From positions 1 to 64,000 of the forward strand of contig JACKDW010000004.1 of assembly GCA_020633295.1 (NCBI GenBank): a DNA stretch of 64,000 bases, read 5' to 3'. The first letter of the stretch is position 1; the number at the start of each line of letters is the position of its first letter. Made by a program: the position numbers and the translations under genes. Under the pieces are notes generated by a model. That model was not told where the DNA came from, made no database searches, and saw only the letters and a list, made by a program, of their open reading frames with translations. Origin of the DNA: Myxococcales bacterium (GTDB lineage Bacteria > Myxococcota_A > Polyangia > Nannocystales > Nannocystaceae). Shown in pieces: positions 11,767 through 21,276 of this stretch.

Positions 11767-12025
11767 CGCGCGCGCGTGTTGCCGCGCGCGTGCGCCTCGC
11801 GGCCGCGGCGGCGGCGCTCGCTTGCGCCGCGGGTCTCGGTAGACGGCGGGCTCGCGTCTCGCCGGCGCGAGCAGCGGCCACGCGCGGGCGCGCGTCGGGC
11901 GTGCTCTCGACCGCGCGCGCGAGAGCGCGAGCTTGGTAGTTTTTGCGCGCGGAGTGACACCTCGCCCGCGCGGCGGTGTTGTTCGAACGACCACCCACGC
12001 GCGACCTGGTCGCGTGGCGCTCACC
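11767..12025. other. intergenic, nothing recognised
   Basis: A GC-rich, CpG-dense stretch with many GCGCGC runs and no codon bias on either strand. A few A/T-richer bases (GGTAGTTTTTGCGCG near 11935-11949) may mark promoter sequence for the ActD-like gene, but no clear -35/-10 pair is seen. Confidence 0.4.
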
Positions 12026-12913
12026 ATGCAAGGCCGTGTGCAACCCGATGCGCGGGTCCCCGAGCTCCTCGTCGAGCAGCTCGCGCTGGGCGTGCTCCCG
12101 CCGCCTGTCGCCCGCGACGTGAGCGAGCGACTGACGCGCGCGGGCGTGGACGTCGAGGAGCGGCTGCGGGCGCTGCGAGCGGAGAACGACGAGCTCCTGC
12201 GTCGACATCCGCCCGCGCGGGCGCGGCAGGTCATCGAGCGCCGTCTCGAGGCGGCGCGGCGCTCTCGTCGTCGCCGGCTGACCTGGGCGTTCGCGCCGGC
12301 GCTGGCGGTGGCGACGGCGGCGCTGCTGTGGCTGCGGGTCGAGCCCGACGCGGCGCGCGGGCCGGCGGTGGCGACGACGACGGCCGAGCCGGGTGACGCG
12401 TCGACGCGACGTCGTGACGCGCTGGAGCTCGTGGCGGGCAGCAGCGCGGCCGAGGACACGCGGATCAAGGGCATGACGCCGCGTCTCATCGTGCACCGCA
12501 AGCGCGGCGACTCGGTGGAGCGCCTGGCCGAGGGCTCCGTCGCGCGGGAGGGCGACCGCGTGCAGCTCAGCTACCTCGCGGCGGGACGACGGCAGGGCGT
12601 GATCGTCTCCTACGACGGGCGCGGCGTGGTCACGCTCCACTACCCGAACGTGGCGCGGGCGAGCGCCGAGCTGCGCGCCGGCGGAGCCGTGCCGCTCGAC
12701 CACTCGTTCGAGCTGGACGACGCGCCGCTGTTCGAGCGCTTCGTGTTCGTCACGCTGCCGCCGTCCGACGCGAGCGGTGCGCTCGAGGTCTCGCGGGTGC
12801 TCGAGGCGGCGCGGGCGGTAGCGGCTCGAGCTCCGCAGGCTCGCCCGTCGCCGCTGCCGCTGCCGTCCGGCTGGGAGCAGAGCGTGTTCGAGCTCGTCAA
12901 GCCGCGTCGGTAG
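12026..12913 (+). CDS. ActD-like membrane protein
   Basis: 295 residues. The N-terminus (PELLVEQLALGVLPPPVARDVSERL, then LRAENDELLRRHPP) follows the pattern of myxobacterial ActD-family and anti-sigma-like proteins that start with a short alpha-helical region ending in a hydrophobic segment. One transmembrane helix is at about residues 93-108 (TWAFAPALAVATAALLWLRV), and the C-terminal 180 residues are outside the cytoplasm and beta-rich (IVSYDGRGVVTLHYPN). In Myxococcus, ActD modulates C-signal production timing; that role cannot be assumed here. No sigma factor gene is adjacent. Starting at the GTG at 11933 would add an unconvincing Arg-rich extension, so the ATG at 12026 is preferred. Confidence 0.7.
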   Translation: MQGRVQPDARVPELLVEQLALGVLPPPVARDVSERLTRAGVDVEERLRALRAENDELLRRHPPARARQVIERRLEAARRSRRRRLTWAFAPALAVATAALLWLRVEPDAARGPAVATTTAEPGDASTRRRDALELVAGSSAAEDTRIKGMTPRLIVHRKRGDSVERLAEGSVAREGDRVQLSYLAAGRRQGVIVSYDGRGVVTLHYPNVARASAELRAGGAVPLDHSFELDDAPLFERFVFVTLPPSDASGALEVSRVLEAARAVAARAPQARPSPLPLPSGWEQSVFELVKPRR

Positions 12914-12958
12914 CTGGGGGGCTCGCGCGAGAACGCGCGCGGCCCGTACACTCCGCCC

Positions 12959-13495
12959 ATGGACCAGGACAATTCGTCTCCGCCCGTCGTCGTCAACGTC
13001 GATCAGGCGCCCGAGCTGGCGCACTTGTTCGGTGAGCACTGGGGCGGCGCGTACAAGATCATGACCCCGTCGATGCGCCCGCGTGGCGGCTCGCTCGGCG
13101 TCAACTGGATGCGGGTGCCGCCCGGGCGGGCGGCGGTCCCGTTCCACGCGCACCAGCGCGAGGACGAGGCGTTCTTCGTCCTCTCGGGGCGCGGGGTGCT
13201 GCGGCGCGGGGATGAGCTGATTCCGCTGCGCGCGGGGGATTGCGTCTCGTGTCCGGCGGGCACGGGGGTCGCGCACCAGCTCGCGAATCCGCACGACGAG
13301 GACCTCGTGTACCTCGCGATCGGCGCGCACGATCCCCACGAGGTGTGCGTGTACCCCGACACGGGCAAGATCATGGTCCGCAGCCTCGGGCGCGTCGGCA
13401 CGCTCCGCGAGCAGCCGTACTTCGAGGGGGAGCCGGCGCGCCCGAAGATCCTCGAGCTCATCGCTGAAAACGCGCCGTCGCCGGCGGACGGCTGA
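12959..13495 (+). CDS. cupin domain protein
   Basis: 178 residues with a single cupin barrel. Motif 1 reads PFHAHQREDEAFFVLSGRG and motif 2 reads LRAGDCVSCPAGTGVAHQL, so the two His, the Glu-region and the final His metal ligands are present. No signal peptide. Substrate unknown; such proteins are often small dioxygenases, isomerases or binding proteins. The gene is 45 bp after the ActD-like gene and 48 bp before the protease gene, all on the same strand, so a three-gene operon is possible. Confidence 0.88.
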   Translation: MDQDNSSPPVVVNVDQAPELAHLFGEHWGGAYKIMTPSMRPRGGSLGVNWMRVPPGRAAVPFHAHQREDEAFFVLSGRGVLRRGDELIPLRAGDCVSCPAGTGVAHQLANPHDEDLVYLAIGAHDPHEVCVYPDTGKIMVRSLGRVGTLREQPYFEGEPARPKILELIAENAPSPADG

Positions 13496-13543
13496 GCGTC
13501 GCGGGTCGCGTGACATCGGCGGCGTTCCCACTAAGATGCCCCG

Positions 13544-14977
13544 ATGAGCTACAGCGCGGTCGTTCGCATCTACGCCACCACGCAGAGCCCGGACTACGAC
13601 GCCCCCTGGCAGATGGAGACGCCGTCGCGCGGCACGGGCTCCGGGGTCGTCGTCGGCCCGGGGCGCGTGCTGACCGGCGCGCACGTGCTCGCCAACAGCA
13701 CCTTCGTGCAGGTGCAGAAGGTCGCGGACCCGAACAAGTACATCGCGGTGGTCGAGGGCGTGTGCCACGACGCCGACCTCGCGCTCGTGCGCGTGGATGA
13801 CCCAAAGTTCATGGAGGGCGTGACGCCCGAGACGATCGGCGCGCTGCCGAGCCTGCGCGACCGCGTGGCGGTCGCGGGCTTCCCGATCGGCGGGGACGAG
13901 ATCTCGATCACCGAGGGCGTCGTCTCGCGCATCGAGGTGCAGCGCTACTCCCACTCGCAGCGCGCGCTGCTGGCGGTCACGGTCGACGCCGCGATCAATC
14001 CGGGCAACAGCGGCGGGCCGGTCTACCTCGACGGCGAGCTGGTGGGCATCGCGTTCCAGAGCCTGGGCGAGGGCGAGAACATCGGCGAGATGGTCCCGGC
14101 GCCGCGCATCAAGTGGTTCCTCGACGGCCTCGAGGGCGGGCGCTCGCACCACGTGCCGGACTTCGGCTTCACGGTCCAGAACCTCGAGAACCCGGCGCTG
14201 CGGCGCACGCTCGGCATGGCGGAGGGCGAGTCCGGCGTCCGCGTCCGTCGCACCTTCATGGGCGGCACGGCCGACGGCGTGCTCGAGGTCGGCGACGTCA
14301 TCCTCGCGCTCGGCGGCTACCCCGTCGCCAACAACGGCACGGTGCGCTTTCGCGAGCGCTTCCGGATGGGCCTCGAGGTGGTGCTGGGTCCCCACTACGT
14401 GGGCGAGGCGATCGAGGTGACCTTCCTGCGCGGCGGGCACCGTCAGACCCGGAGCATGACGCTGAGGCGGACCCCGCGGCTCGTGCCGTGGCTGGCCTAC
14501 GACACGCGCCCGCGGTGGTTCGTGCACGCGGGGCTCGTGTTTCAGGTGCTCACGGTCGAGTACCTGCGGACCTGGGATCAGTGGTGGAACCGCGCGCCCA
14601 AGGAGTTCCTCGCGCACTACTACTTCGGGCGCCGCAGCGACGCGCGGCGCGAGCTCGTGATCCTGACGAAGATCCTCGCGGACGAGATCAACGTCGGCTA
14701 CGAGCCGTTCCACGACGAGACCGTGCTGACGATCAACGGGCACACGCCCGTGGACCTCGACGACCTCATCGCGCGCGTCGACGCCTGCGACGGGCAGCTG
14801 GAGCTCGAGATGTCGCAGAGCGGCCTGATCGTGATCGACGCGTCCGAGGCCGGTCGCGTCAACCACCGCATCCTCGAGCGCTACGGCGTCCCGGGCGATC
14901 GCGGCGGCGACGGCGGCGGCGAGGCGGCGGCGCAGGGCGGCGCGCAGGAGCGCGCCGCGAGTCGTGACGGCGCTTGA
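13544..14977 (+). CDS. trypsin-like serine protease of Deg type (Deg9-like, cytoplasmic)
   Basis: 477 residues. The protease domain occupies about 1-200 with His47 (LTGAHVLA), Asp78 (HDADLALV) and Ser156 (NPGNSGGPV). One PDZ-like domain follows at about 230-310 (GVLEVGDVILALGGYPV) and a second, more divergent region runs to about 435. No signal peptide or transmembrane segment is seen, unlike DegP/DegQ; domain order and the absence of export resemble plant Deg9-type enzymes. It is probably a cytoplasmic processive protease or chaperone. The tail is Gly/Ala-rich and low-complexity. Confidence 0.88.
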   Translation: MSYSAVVRIYATTQSPDYDAPWQMETPSRGTGSGVVVGPGRVLTGAHVLANSTFVQVQKVADPNKYIAVVEGVCHDADLALVRVDDPKFMEGVTPETIGALPSLRDRVAVAGFPIGGDEISITEGVVSRIEVQRYSHSQRALLAVTVDAAINPGNSGGPVYLDGELVGIAFQSLGEGENIGEMVPAPRIKWFLDGLEGGRSHHVPDFGFTVQNLENPALRRTLGMAEGESGVRVRRTFMGGTADGVLEVGDVILALGGYPVANNGTVRFRERFRMGLEVVLGPHYVGEAIEVTFLRGGHRQTRSMTLRRTPRLVPWLAYDTRPRWFVHAGLVFQVLTVEYLRTWDQWWNRAPKEFLAHYYFGRRSDARRELVILTKILADEINVGYEPFHDETVLTINGHTPVDLDDLIARVDACDGQLELEMSQSGLIVIDASEAGRVNHRILERYGVPGDRGGDGGGEAAAQGGAQERAASRDGA

Positions 14978-15036
14978 TCGCGGCGGCGCGCGAGAGCGCC
15001 CGTCGCCGGCGTCGAGCGCTGCTATCCTGCGCGCGT

Positions 15037-15792
15037 ATGTCCGCTCGTTCAGGATTGATCTCAGCGATCTCAGGGTTCTCGGCGCTCGCGCTGCTCGGCC
15101 TCGCGGCCCCGGCCTGCGGTGATCTCCAGCCGCAGGACGCCGCCGGGGCGCTCGGTCGGGCGCCCGTGAGCCGCAGCCGCGTCGTCGCCAAGCCGGCGGC
15201 GGCGCAGGAGCTCCGCAAGCGCGCGACGTCGACGAAGCTCGGTCAGCCGCTGACCTTGCGGCGGCCGCCGAGCGACCAGCCGAAGGACCCGCCGCCGCCG
15301 GAGGATCCGCCGGCGGAGCAGGAGCCCGCGCCGCCGCCGCCGCGCGCGGAGGACGGCGCGCTCGCGGGCATGACCGCCGAGCACAACAAGGTGCGCGCGC
15401 AGGTCGGCGTCGCGCCGCTGTCGTGGTCGCCGGCGCTCGGCGGCGTCGCGCAGCAGTGGGCGGACTACCTGGCCACGGAGAACAATTGTCAGCTGACGCA
15501 CCGCCCGGCGGCGCAGCAGCAGTACGGCGAGAACCTGTACTGGCACTCGGCCACGGCCAGCGCGGTCGCGGCGGCGGGGTCCTGGGCGGCCGAGGCCGCG
15601 AGCTACACCTATCAGACGGGCGCGTGCTCCGGCGTGTGCGGCCACTACACGCAGATGGTGTGGGCCGACACGCGCTACGTCGGCTGCGGCTTCGCGCGGT
15701 GTACGGGCGACGGCGCGCCGCTGAGCGGCGGCGAGATCATCGTGTGCAACTACGATCCGCGCGGCAACTACGTGGGGCAGAAGCCCTACTGA
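15037..15792 (+). CDS. CAP/SCP-domain lipoprotein
   Basis: 251 residues. A signal peptide ends in GLAAPACGD (lipobox). A Pro/Glu-rich linker (about residues 75-110) leads to a complete CAP domain: AEHNKVRAQVGVAPLSW, QQWADYL, THRP, YGENLYW, GHYTQMVWADTRYVGCGFA and VCNYDPRGNYVGQKPY at the end. The CAP His/Glu pocket residues are present. CAP proteins are secreted or surface proteins with varied roles, often lipid binding or antagonistic activity. The ATG at 15037 gives the signal peptide; an in-frame upstream ATG at 14974 would bury it. Confidence 0.92.
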   Translation: MSARSGLISAISGFSALALLGLAAPACGDLQPQDAAGALGRAPVSRSRVVAKPAAAQELRKRATSTKLGQPLTLRRPPSDQPKDPPPPEDPPAEQEPAPPPPRAEDGALAGMTAEHNKVRAQVGVAPLSWSPALGGVAQQWADYLATENNCQLTHRPAAQQQYGENLYWHSATASAVAAAGSWAAEAASYTYQTGACSGVCGHYTQMVWADTRYVGCGFARCTGDGAPLSGGEIIVCNYDPRGNYVGQKPY

Positions 15793-16781
15793 GGTCGCGT
15801 CCAGGGGGCGTCGACCGGCGCGCCGCGGGTGTACTCGCGCGTCGTGAGTGGGAGCGTGAGGCGCAGCGCGGGGTCCGGCGCGCGCGGCCGCAGCGGCGAC
15901 GGGTCCAGGCCCTCGGGCCAGGCCTTGCGATCGTGGTGGATGCTGTCCTCGAGCAGCGCCGCCTGCGTGGCCGGGTGCGCGCTCTCGGGGCGCGCGAGCT
16001 CGGCCTGCACCCGCGGGCTGCGGCAGCGCGCGATCAGCTCGCGCGCGACCTCGCGATCGACGACGAGCGCGTCGAGCTCGGGCGGCGGCGGATCGCCCGG
16101 CAGCTCGTCGCTGGCGCGCGGGTCATTGTCGTGCAGCCAGGCGCCCGGCGCGGGGCGCTCGTCGCCCTGCAGGAAGGGATCGACGGGCTGTCCCTCGCGC
16201 CAGACCATGAAGTGCACGTGCGGGGGCACCCAGGGGAAGCCGGAGATCATGTCGACGCCGCCGCAGCCGCTCGCGCCGAGGACCTCGCCGCGGCGCAGAC
16301 GCGTGCCCACGGCGACGCCGTCGGCGAGGCGCGCGAGGTGCGTGTACTGCGTGACCACGCCGCCGTGGTCGACGCAGGCCGTGAGCCCGCCGCGGAAGAA
16401 GGTGTCGCGCGTCGCGACGAGGACGCCCGGCGCGGCGGCGACCACCGGGGTCCCCGGCGGGCACACGAAGTCGGTGCCGTCGTGCTCGTCGTAGGTCAGC
16501 CGGCCCCCGCGGTAGTCGCGGCAGGTGTCGCGCGTGACGGTGCTGCGAAAGCCCTTTCCTCCGCCTGTTCGATCGAACAGGTTGAAGATGGGCGAGACGC
16601 CGTCGCGGCGGCGCAGCCCGAGGTAGGTCGGGAGCCCGAGCCCGGGGCGAAACAGGCCCGCGGTCGAGAGCGCGAGGCTGGGCTCGCCGGTGAAGAGCTC
16701 GCCGGCGATGTGGCGGAGGTCGCGGACCAGCTGGGCGCCGCTGCGGATCGCGAACAGCTGCGCGAGCGAGCCCACGGACAT
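15786..16781 (-). CDS. M23-family metallopeptidase
   Basis: 331 residues from the ATG at 16781 (MSVGSLAQLF). The LytM/M23 zinc site is visible as DEHDGTDF (His100, Asp104) and PPHVHFMVW (His188, His190). Surrounding phrases VVAAAPGVLVATR, YTHLARL and VGTRLRRGEVLGASGCGG are typical of the fold. There is no clear signal peptide, so it may be non-classically exported or intracellular. M23 enzymes cut peptidoglycan cross-bridges. The 3' end overlaps the 3' end of the convergent CAP lipoprotein gene by 7 bp. Confidence 0.85.
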   Translation of the reverse strand: MSVGSLAQLFAIRSGAQLVRDLRHIAGELFTGEPSLALSTAGLFRPGLGLPTYLGLRRRDGVSPIFNLFDRTGGGKGFRSTVTRDTCRDYRGGRLTYDEHDGTDFVCPPGTPVVAAAPGVLVATRDTFFRGGLTACVDHGGVVTQYTHLARLADGVAVGTRLRRGEVLGASGCGGVDMISGFPWVPPHVHFMVWREGQPVDPFLQGDERPAPGAWLHDNDPRASDELPGDPPPPELDALVVDREVARELIARCRSPRVQAELARPESAHPATQAALLEDSIHHDRKAWPEGLDPSPLRPRAPDPALRLTLPLTTREYTRGAPVDAPWTRPQ

Positions 16782-16857
16782 TCGGTGAGTGAGGCGACGG
16801 TACACGCGGGGGCAGGGTAGCAGGCGGCTCGCCGAGCGCGGACCGTGGACGCCGGCG

Positions 16858-17484
16858 CTACGTCGGCGCCCACGCGCGCAGGAAGGCCTGCACGTGGCGG
16901 TCGACGAGCGCGCGCACGTCGAGCGGACGACAGCGCGCGCCGCCGAGCTCATGCTGGTGCAGGAGCGCGAGCAGGATCGGCGCGATCAGCAGGAGCGCGG
17001 CGTCTCGCGCGGGCCCCTCGCGCAGCTGGCCGCGCTGCATGAACGACTCGAGCAGCCCCTCCGCCGTCTGCAGCGTGGGCTCGAGGATGTGCTCGACGTA
17101 GGCGGGGCCGACCGCGTTGTCGCTGAGGCCCTCGAGCAGCCCGGCGCCGAGGACCCCGGCGAGGCCCTCGGGCGTCCAGGCGTCGACGAGCTCGCCGAGG
17201 AAGATCGCGACGGCCTCGGCGACGGGGCGCGACGCGAGGCCGAGGGAGCGCTGCATGTGCGGCTCGCCGAGCTCGCGCAGCTCGACGAAGGCCGCCTGGA
17301 GCAGGCCGTCGCGATCGCCGAAGTAGTGGCGCAGGGTGTTGGGCTGCACGCCGGCGGCGCGGGCCAGCTCGCGCAGGCTCGGGCGGTTGGCGCCGGAGGT
17401 GCGGATCAGCGGCAGCACGGCGCGCGCGAGCTCGCCACGTCGGGCCTCGTGGTCGGCGTTCTTACGTCCGCGGGGGCGGGGCAC
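16858..17484 (-). CDS. TetR-family transcriptional regulator
   Basis: 208 residues. The N-terminal helix-turn-helix reads PSLRELARAAGVQPNTLRHYFGDRDGLLQAAF at about residues 35-66, standard for TetR. The C-terminal helical ligand domain is Leu/Ala-rich. The start is a GTG with AAAAAGG just upstream. An inverted repeat TTTTCTT/AAGAAAA lies 5 bases upstream, a possible self-operator. The next gene on the same strand, 227 bp upstream, encodes an NAD-binding protein that could be a target. Confidence 0.9.
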   Translation of the reverse strand: MPRPRGRKNADHEARRGELARAVLPLIRTSGANRPSLRELARAAGVQPNTLRHYFGDRDGLLQAAFVELRELGEPHMQRSLGLASRPVAEAVAIFLGELVDAWTPEGLAGVLGAGLLEGLSDNAVGPAYVEHILEPTLQTAEGLLESFMQRGQLREGPARDAALLLIAPILLALLHQHELGGARCRPLDVRALVDRHVQAFLRAWAPT

Positions 17485-17488
17485 GCCT

Positions 17489-17514
17489 TTTTCTTACGCT
17501 CGCGGTCAAGAAAA
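17489..17514. promoter_or_regulatory. inverted repeat upstream of TetR gene
   Basis: TTTTCTT at 17489-17495 and AAGAAAA at 17508-17514 form perfect 7-bp arms with a 12-base spacer, unusually A/T-rich for this DNA. Their position against the tetR-type start suggests an operator, which is inference. Confidence 0.4.
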
Positions 17515-17710
17515 TCAACGATCGCACACTGTTTGCATTCCTCGAGCCGCGCGCGACGTGATCCCCGCCGGCGATAACGACGTTCGAACGGGGTGGCCGT
17601 CGCCCGTTCGAGCGGTGCGACCGATCACACGCCGCGCCGCGCGCGGTCGTCCGCAGGCGATGACGGGCCCTTCGTACATGCTCGAGGGGACACTTACTTG
17701 CGCTGCGCCG

Positions 17711-18403
17711 CTACGCGCCGCCCGCCGCGAGCCTCCGCGCGAGCGCCCGGATGTCGCGGTTCTCGAGCGTCACGCGGGGGTCGGGGCCGAGCCCGTGGAG
17801 GCCGGCGTGGAGCATCGCGCCGGCGAGCTCCTCCGAGGTGATCGCGGCGTTGGGCGAGAGCCGGCGGACCACGGGGTACAGCGCCCGCGCGACGCGGTAC
17901 ATCGCGTTCGGCTCGCGCCGCGCCTGCACCGGGTAGATGTACGCGGGGCGGAAGAGGTAGAGCCCCGCGAAGTCGAGCTCGAGCAGGCCGTTCTCGACCG
18001 CGCCCTTGTAGCGCGCGAAGGGCATGCGCGCGCGCTCGCTGCGATCGGCGCCCTGTCCGCTGAGCAAGCTGAAGCGGACGTTGGGGCTGCGGACGAGCAG
18101 CGCGCGGGCGAACGCGAGCGGGACGTCGACGGTGAGGCGCTTGAACTGATCGTCGGGGAGCGTGCCCGTGTACGCGCCGAGGCAGAACAGCGCGGCGTCT
18201 TGATCCGCGAGCGCGTCGGCGACCGGCTCGTAGCGCAGGAAGTCGGCGTGGATGCGCTCGCGCAGCTTGGCGTCCTGCACCTCGCAGGCGCGCCGCCCGA
18301 TCACCGTGACCTCGGCGACCTCGGCGCTCGCCAGGGCCTGACGGAGCGCGGCGCCGCCCACCATGCCCGTGGCGCCAATCACCACAACTCGTTGTCCGCT
18401 CAT
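17711..18403 (-). CDS. NAD(P)-binding atypical SDR protein
   Basis: 230 residues. An N-terminal Rossmann motif IGATGMVGGAALRQAL, followed by VTVIGRRAC, LFCLGAYTG and a YKGAVENGL segment, matches atypical short-chain dehydrogenases of the HTATIP2/NAD(P)H-binding type. The catalytic Tyr/Lys are replaced by this pattern as usual in the group, so it may be a redox sensor or reductase. No signal peptide. The GTG/ATG choice is clear: the ATG at 18403 starts directly before the first beta strand. Confidence 0.82.
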   Translation of the reverse strand: MSGQRVVVIGATGMVGGAALRQALASAEVAEVTVIGRRACEVQDAKLRERIHADFLRYEPVADALADQDAALFCLGAYTGTLPDDQFKRLTVDVPLAFARALLVRSPNVRFSLLSGQGADRSERARMPFARYKGAVENGLLELDFAGLYLFRPAYIYPVQARREPNAMYRVARALYPVVRRLSPNAAITSEELAGAMLHAGLHGLGPDPRVTLENRDIRALARRLAAGGA

Positions 18404-18517
18404 GACACGTCCCCCGTGTGCGCGGCGCGCCGCGCTCGTTTGTATCTACCACGCGAGCTCGCCCGATTCGGCCTCACGGTATGATGGGTCACTCTATTTC
18501 GTACTGGCATTCCCGCG

Positions 18518-21100
18518 ATGATAGCGATCATCGAGCAGCTCGTTCGGCCGCCGCCGCGCGAGACCGAGGGCGAGCGCGTCCTCGCGTCCACGCTGCTCGT
18601 GCTGCTGTGGTTCGGCACGCTGTCGGCGCTGGCCGGCTTGCTGGTCTTCCACGTGCTGGACGCCGAGGCGGTCCCGGCCGTCGCGCTGATGAAGGCGCTG
18701 GCGTGGGCGTGCCTCGGCGTCGGGGTGAGCTCGTTGGCGCTCACCTACCGCGGCTCGCTGCGCGCGGCCTCGTGGGTGTTCTTCGTCGCGTTCGCGGCGA
18801 TCATGGCGACGATGGTGCTGGTCTCCGGGCAGGGGAGCGCGAGCCCGTACCTCAACGGCGGGATCATGGCGGCGTTGCTCGCCGGGCTGCTGCTCGGGTG
18901 GCGCGCGGCCATGGCGATGGCGGCTGTGCACGTCGTGCTGGTCGTGACCCTGTTCGCGCTCGAGCAGCTCGGGCGTCTGCCGCCCGGGCTGATCCCGCCC
19001 GAGCCGCGGGTCGACGCGATCGTCCGTGTGGTCGTTGACGGCTGGATCCTCATCGCGCTCGGGCTCGGCCTGCGGCGGCTGACGCGGGCCAGGGCGTCGC
19101 TTGAGCGCACGGTCGAGGAGCGCACCATCGAGCTGCGCGACGCTCGCGACGCGGCGGTGCGCGCGAGCCAGGCCAAGAGCGAGTTCCTCGCGAACATGAG
19201 CCACGAGATTCGCACGCCGATGAACGCGGTCATCGGGATGACCGGGCTGCTGCTCGAGACGGAGCTCGACGCGCGCCAGCAGAGCTTCGCCGAGATCGTG
19301 CGCAGCAGCGGCGAGACGCTGCTCGCGCTGATCAACGACATCCTCGACTTCTCGAAGATTGAGGCCGGGGGGCTGGTGATCGAGCGCGCGCCGATGAACG
19401 TTCGCGAGTGCGTCGAGACCGCGGTCGAGGTGCTCGGGGTCGCCGCGGCGAGCAAGGGGATCGAGCTCTCGGCGCTCATCGAGCCCGACGTGCCCGTAGC
19501 GATCCTCGGCGACGCCACGCGCGTGCAGCAGACGCTCGTCAACCTGGTCGGCAACGCGGTGAAGTTCACGGGCGAGGGGGAGGTCGTGGTCACCGTGCGC
19601 CTGGGTGAGCGGGGCTTGGGGGACGACGCGCGTGAGCTCCACTTCTCGGTCCGCGACACCGGCGTCGGCATCGCGCCCGACAAGCTCTCGGGGTTGTTTC
19701 GAGCGTTCACGCAGGAGGACGCCTCGACGACGCGCCGCTTCGGCGGGACCGGCCTCGGGCTGACGATCTGCAAGCTCCTGGTCGAGGCGATGGGCGGTCG
19801 GATCTGGATCGAGAGCGAGCGTGGCGTCGGCTCGACCTTTCACTTCACGATCGTCGGCGCGTCGACCCCGTACGCGCGCCCGCAGTACCTGGACGACGCG
19901 CAGCCGCGCCTCGAGGGTACGCGCGCGCTCGTGGTCGACGACAACGAGACGAACCGCCGGCTCCTTCGGCTGCAGCTCGAGTCGTGGGGCGCGCGGCCGA
20001 CCCTCGCGGAGTCGGGCGCGGTCGCGCTCGAGCTCCTCGAGGGCGGCGCGCGCTTCGACTACGCGCTGCTCGACATGCACATGCCGGCGATGGACGGGCT
20101 CGAGCTCGCGACGCGGCTCCGCGAGACGCCCGGCGGCGAGTCGCTGCCGCTGGTGATGCTGACGTCGCTGAGCCAGCGCGAGCGCGCGCCGGCGAGCTCG
20201 CTGTTCGCCGCGTTCCTGACCAAGCCGATCAAGGCGTCGCGGCTGTACAACACGCTGCTCGGGCTGCTGGGGGCGGGCGTGCCGACGCAGGCGTCGCGGG
20301 CCGGCGAGGAGGACGAGCTCGGCAAGCCGGCGCTCTCGCGCGTGGCGCGGGTCCTGATCGCCGAGGACAACGCCATCAACCAGAAGGTCGCGTCGCTGTC
20401 GCTGCGGCGCCTCGGGGTGCGGGCGGCGGTCGCCTCGAACGGGCTCGAGGCGATCCAGGCGCTGCTGGACGTCGAGTACGACCTCGTGTTCATGGACGTG
20501 CACATGCCGGAGCTCGACGGGATCGAGGCGACGCGGCGGATCCGGGCGCGCGCGGACGTGCGGCAGCCGTACATCGCGGCGGTCACGGCCAACGCGACCG
20601 TCAAGGACCGGGCGCGCTGCCTCGAGGTCGGGATGAACGACTACATCAGCAAGCCGTATCGCCTGCGCGACATGTACGGGGTGCTGGAGCGCTTCGAGCG
20701 TTGGCGGACCGGCGGCGGCGCGGCGAGCGAGCGCGACACGCTCGACGCCGGCGCGCTCGATCCAGCCGCGCTTGAGAACCTCAAGGAGCTGCTCGGCACC
20801 GACGAGCGCGCGAAGATCGAGGGCTTCCTCGAAGATGTCCTTCCAGACATTGAGAGCCTGGTCGAGACGCTCGTGGACGCGGCCGCGCGCGCGGACGCGA
20901 GCGCCGTGACGGTCGCCGCGCACACACTGAAGGGGAACTGCGGCACGGTCGGCGCGTCAGAGCTCAGCGCGCTGGCGCGGACGATCGAGGCGCAGGCGCA
21001 GCGCGGGACGCTCGAGGACCTCGACGAGCAGCTGGCGTCCATGCGCCCGGCGCTGGCGCGCTATCACGACGCGGTCGCGCGCGCGCGCGCGCGCTGGTGA
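18518..21100 (+). CDS. hybrid histidine kinase with two receivers and an HPt domain
   Basis: 860 residues. Five or six transmembrane helices occupy about residues 20-190. HisKA follows with FLANMSHEIRTPMNAVIG (phospho-His at about 229), then the ATPase domain (NLVGNAVKFTG, DTGVGIAPDKL, GGTGLGLTIC). The first receiver is at about 467-585 (VVDDNETNRR, LLDMHMPAMDG), the second at about 610-730 (IAEDNAINQK, FMDVHMPELDG, ISKPYR). A C-terminal HPt domain carries AHTLKGNCGTVG. This is a complete phosphorelay in one polypeptide, lacking only a DNA-binding output. The membrane part has no large external loop, so it may sense the membrane itself or a diffusible hydrophobic signal. The receiver gene at 21277 may be its output partner. 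Confidence 0.95.
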   Translation: MIAIIEQLVRPPPRETEGERVLASTLLVLLWFGTLSALAGLLVFHVLDAEAVPAVALMKALAWACLGVGVSSLALTYRGSLRAASWVFFVAFAAIMATMVLVSGQGSASPYLNGGIMAALLAGLLLGWRAAMAMAAVHVVLVVTLFALEQLGRLPPGLIPPEPRVDAIVRVVVDGWILIALGLGLRRLTRARASLERTVEERTIELRDARDAAVRASQAKSEFLANMSHEIRTPMNAVIGMTGLLLETELDARQQSFAEIVRSSGETLLALINDILDFSKIEAGGLVIERAPMNVRECVETAVEVLGVAAASKGIELSALIEPDVPVAILGDATRVQQTLVNLVGNAVKFTGEGEVVVTVRLGERGLGDDARELHFSVRDTGVGIAPDKLSGLFRAFTQEDASTTRRFGGTGLGLTICKLLVEAMGGRIWIESERGVGSTFHFTIVGASTPYARPQYLDDAQPRLEGTRALVVDDNETNRRLLRLQLESWGARPTLAESGAVALELLEGGARFDYALLDMHMPAMDGLELATRLRETPGGESLPLVMLTSLSQRERAPASSLFAAFLTKPIKASRLYNTLLGLLGAGVPTQASRAGEEDELGKPALSRVARVLIAEDNAINQKVASLSLRRLGVRAAVASNGLEAIQALLDVEYDLVFMDVHMPELDGIEATRRIRARADVRQPYIAAVTANATVKDRARCLEVGMNDYISKPYRLRDMYGVLERFERWRTGGGAASERDTLDAGALDPAALENLKELLGTDERAKIEGFLEDVLPDIESLVETLVDAAARADASAVTVAAHTLKGNCGTVGASELSALARTIEAQAQRGTLEDLDEQLASMRPALARYHDAVARARARW

Positions 21101-21276
21101 GTCGCGTCCGCAGGAGCAGCGGTCGCGCGGTCGCGCGGTCGCGCGCCGCGTCGCCGGGAATCTCGTCGCCGGCGCGTCGGCACGCCGCGCGTCGGGGTTA
21201 TAGTCGGAATCGGGCGTCGGTCCGGCGAGCGCGAGCTCGCGCGGGCGCGTGCGCGGTCGGCCGTGGGAGCGATCAA

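Noticed and set aside
11588..14866. A very long minus-strand open frame (over 1000 codons)
   Set aside because: It mirrors the ActD-like, cupin and protease genes on the plus strand. The translation is Arg/Ala/His-rich with no domain, as expected of antisense frames in very GC-rich DNA.
12026..14977. An anti-sigma/sigma pair with the ActD-like protein
   Set aside because: No sigma factor gene is adjacent; neighbours are a cupin and a protease, so a regulatory pair is not supported.
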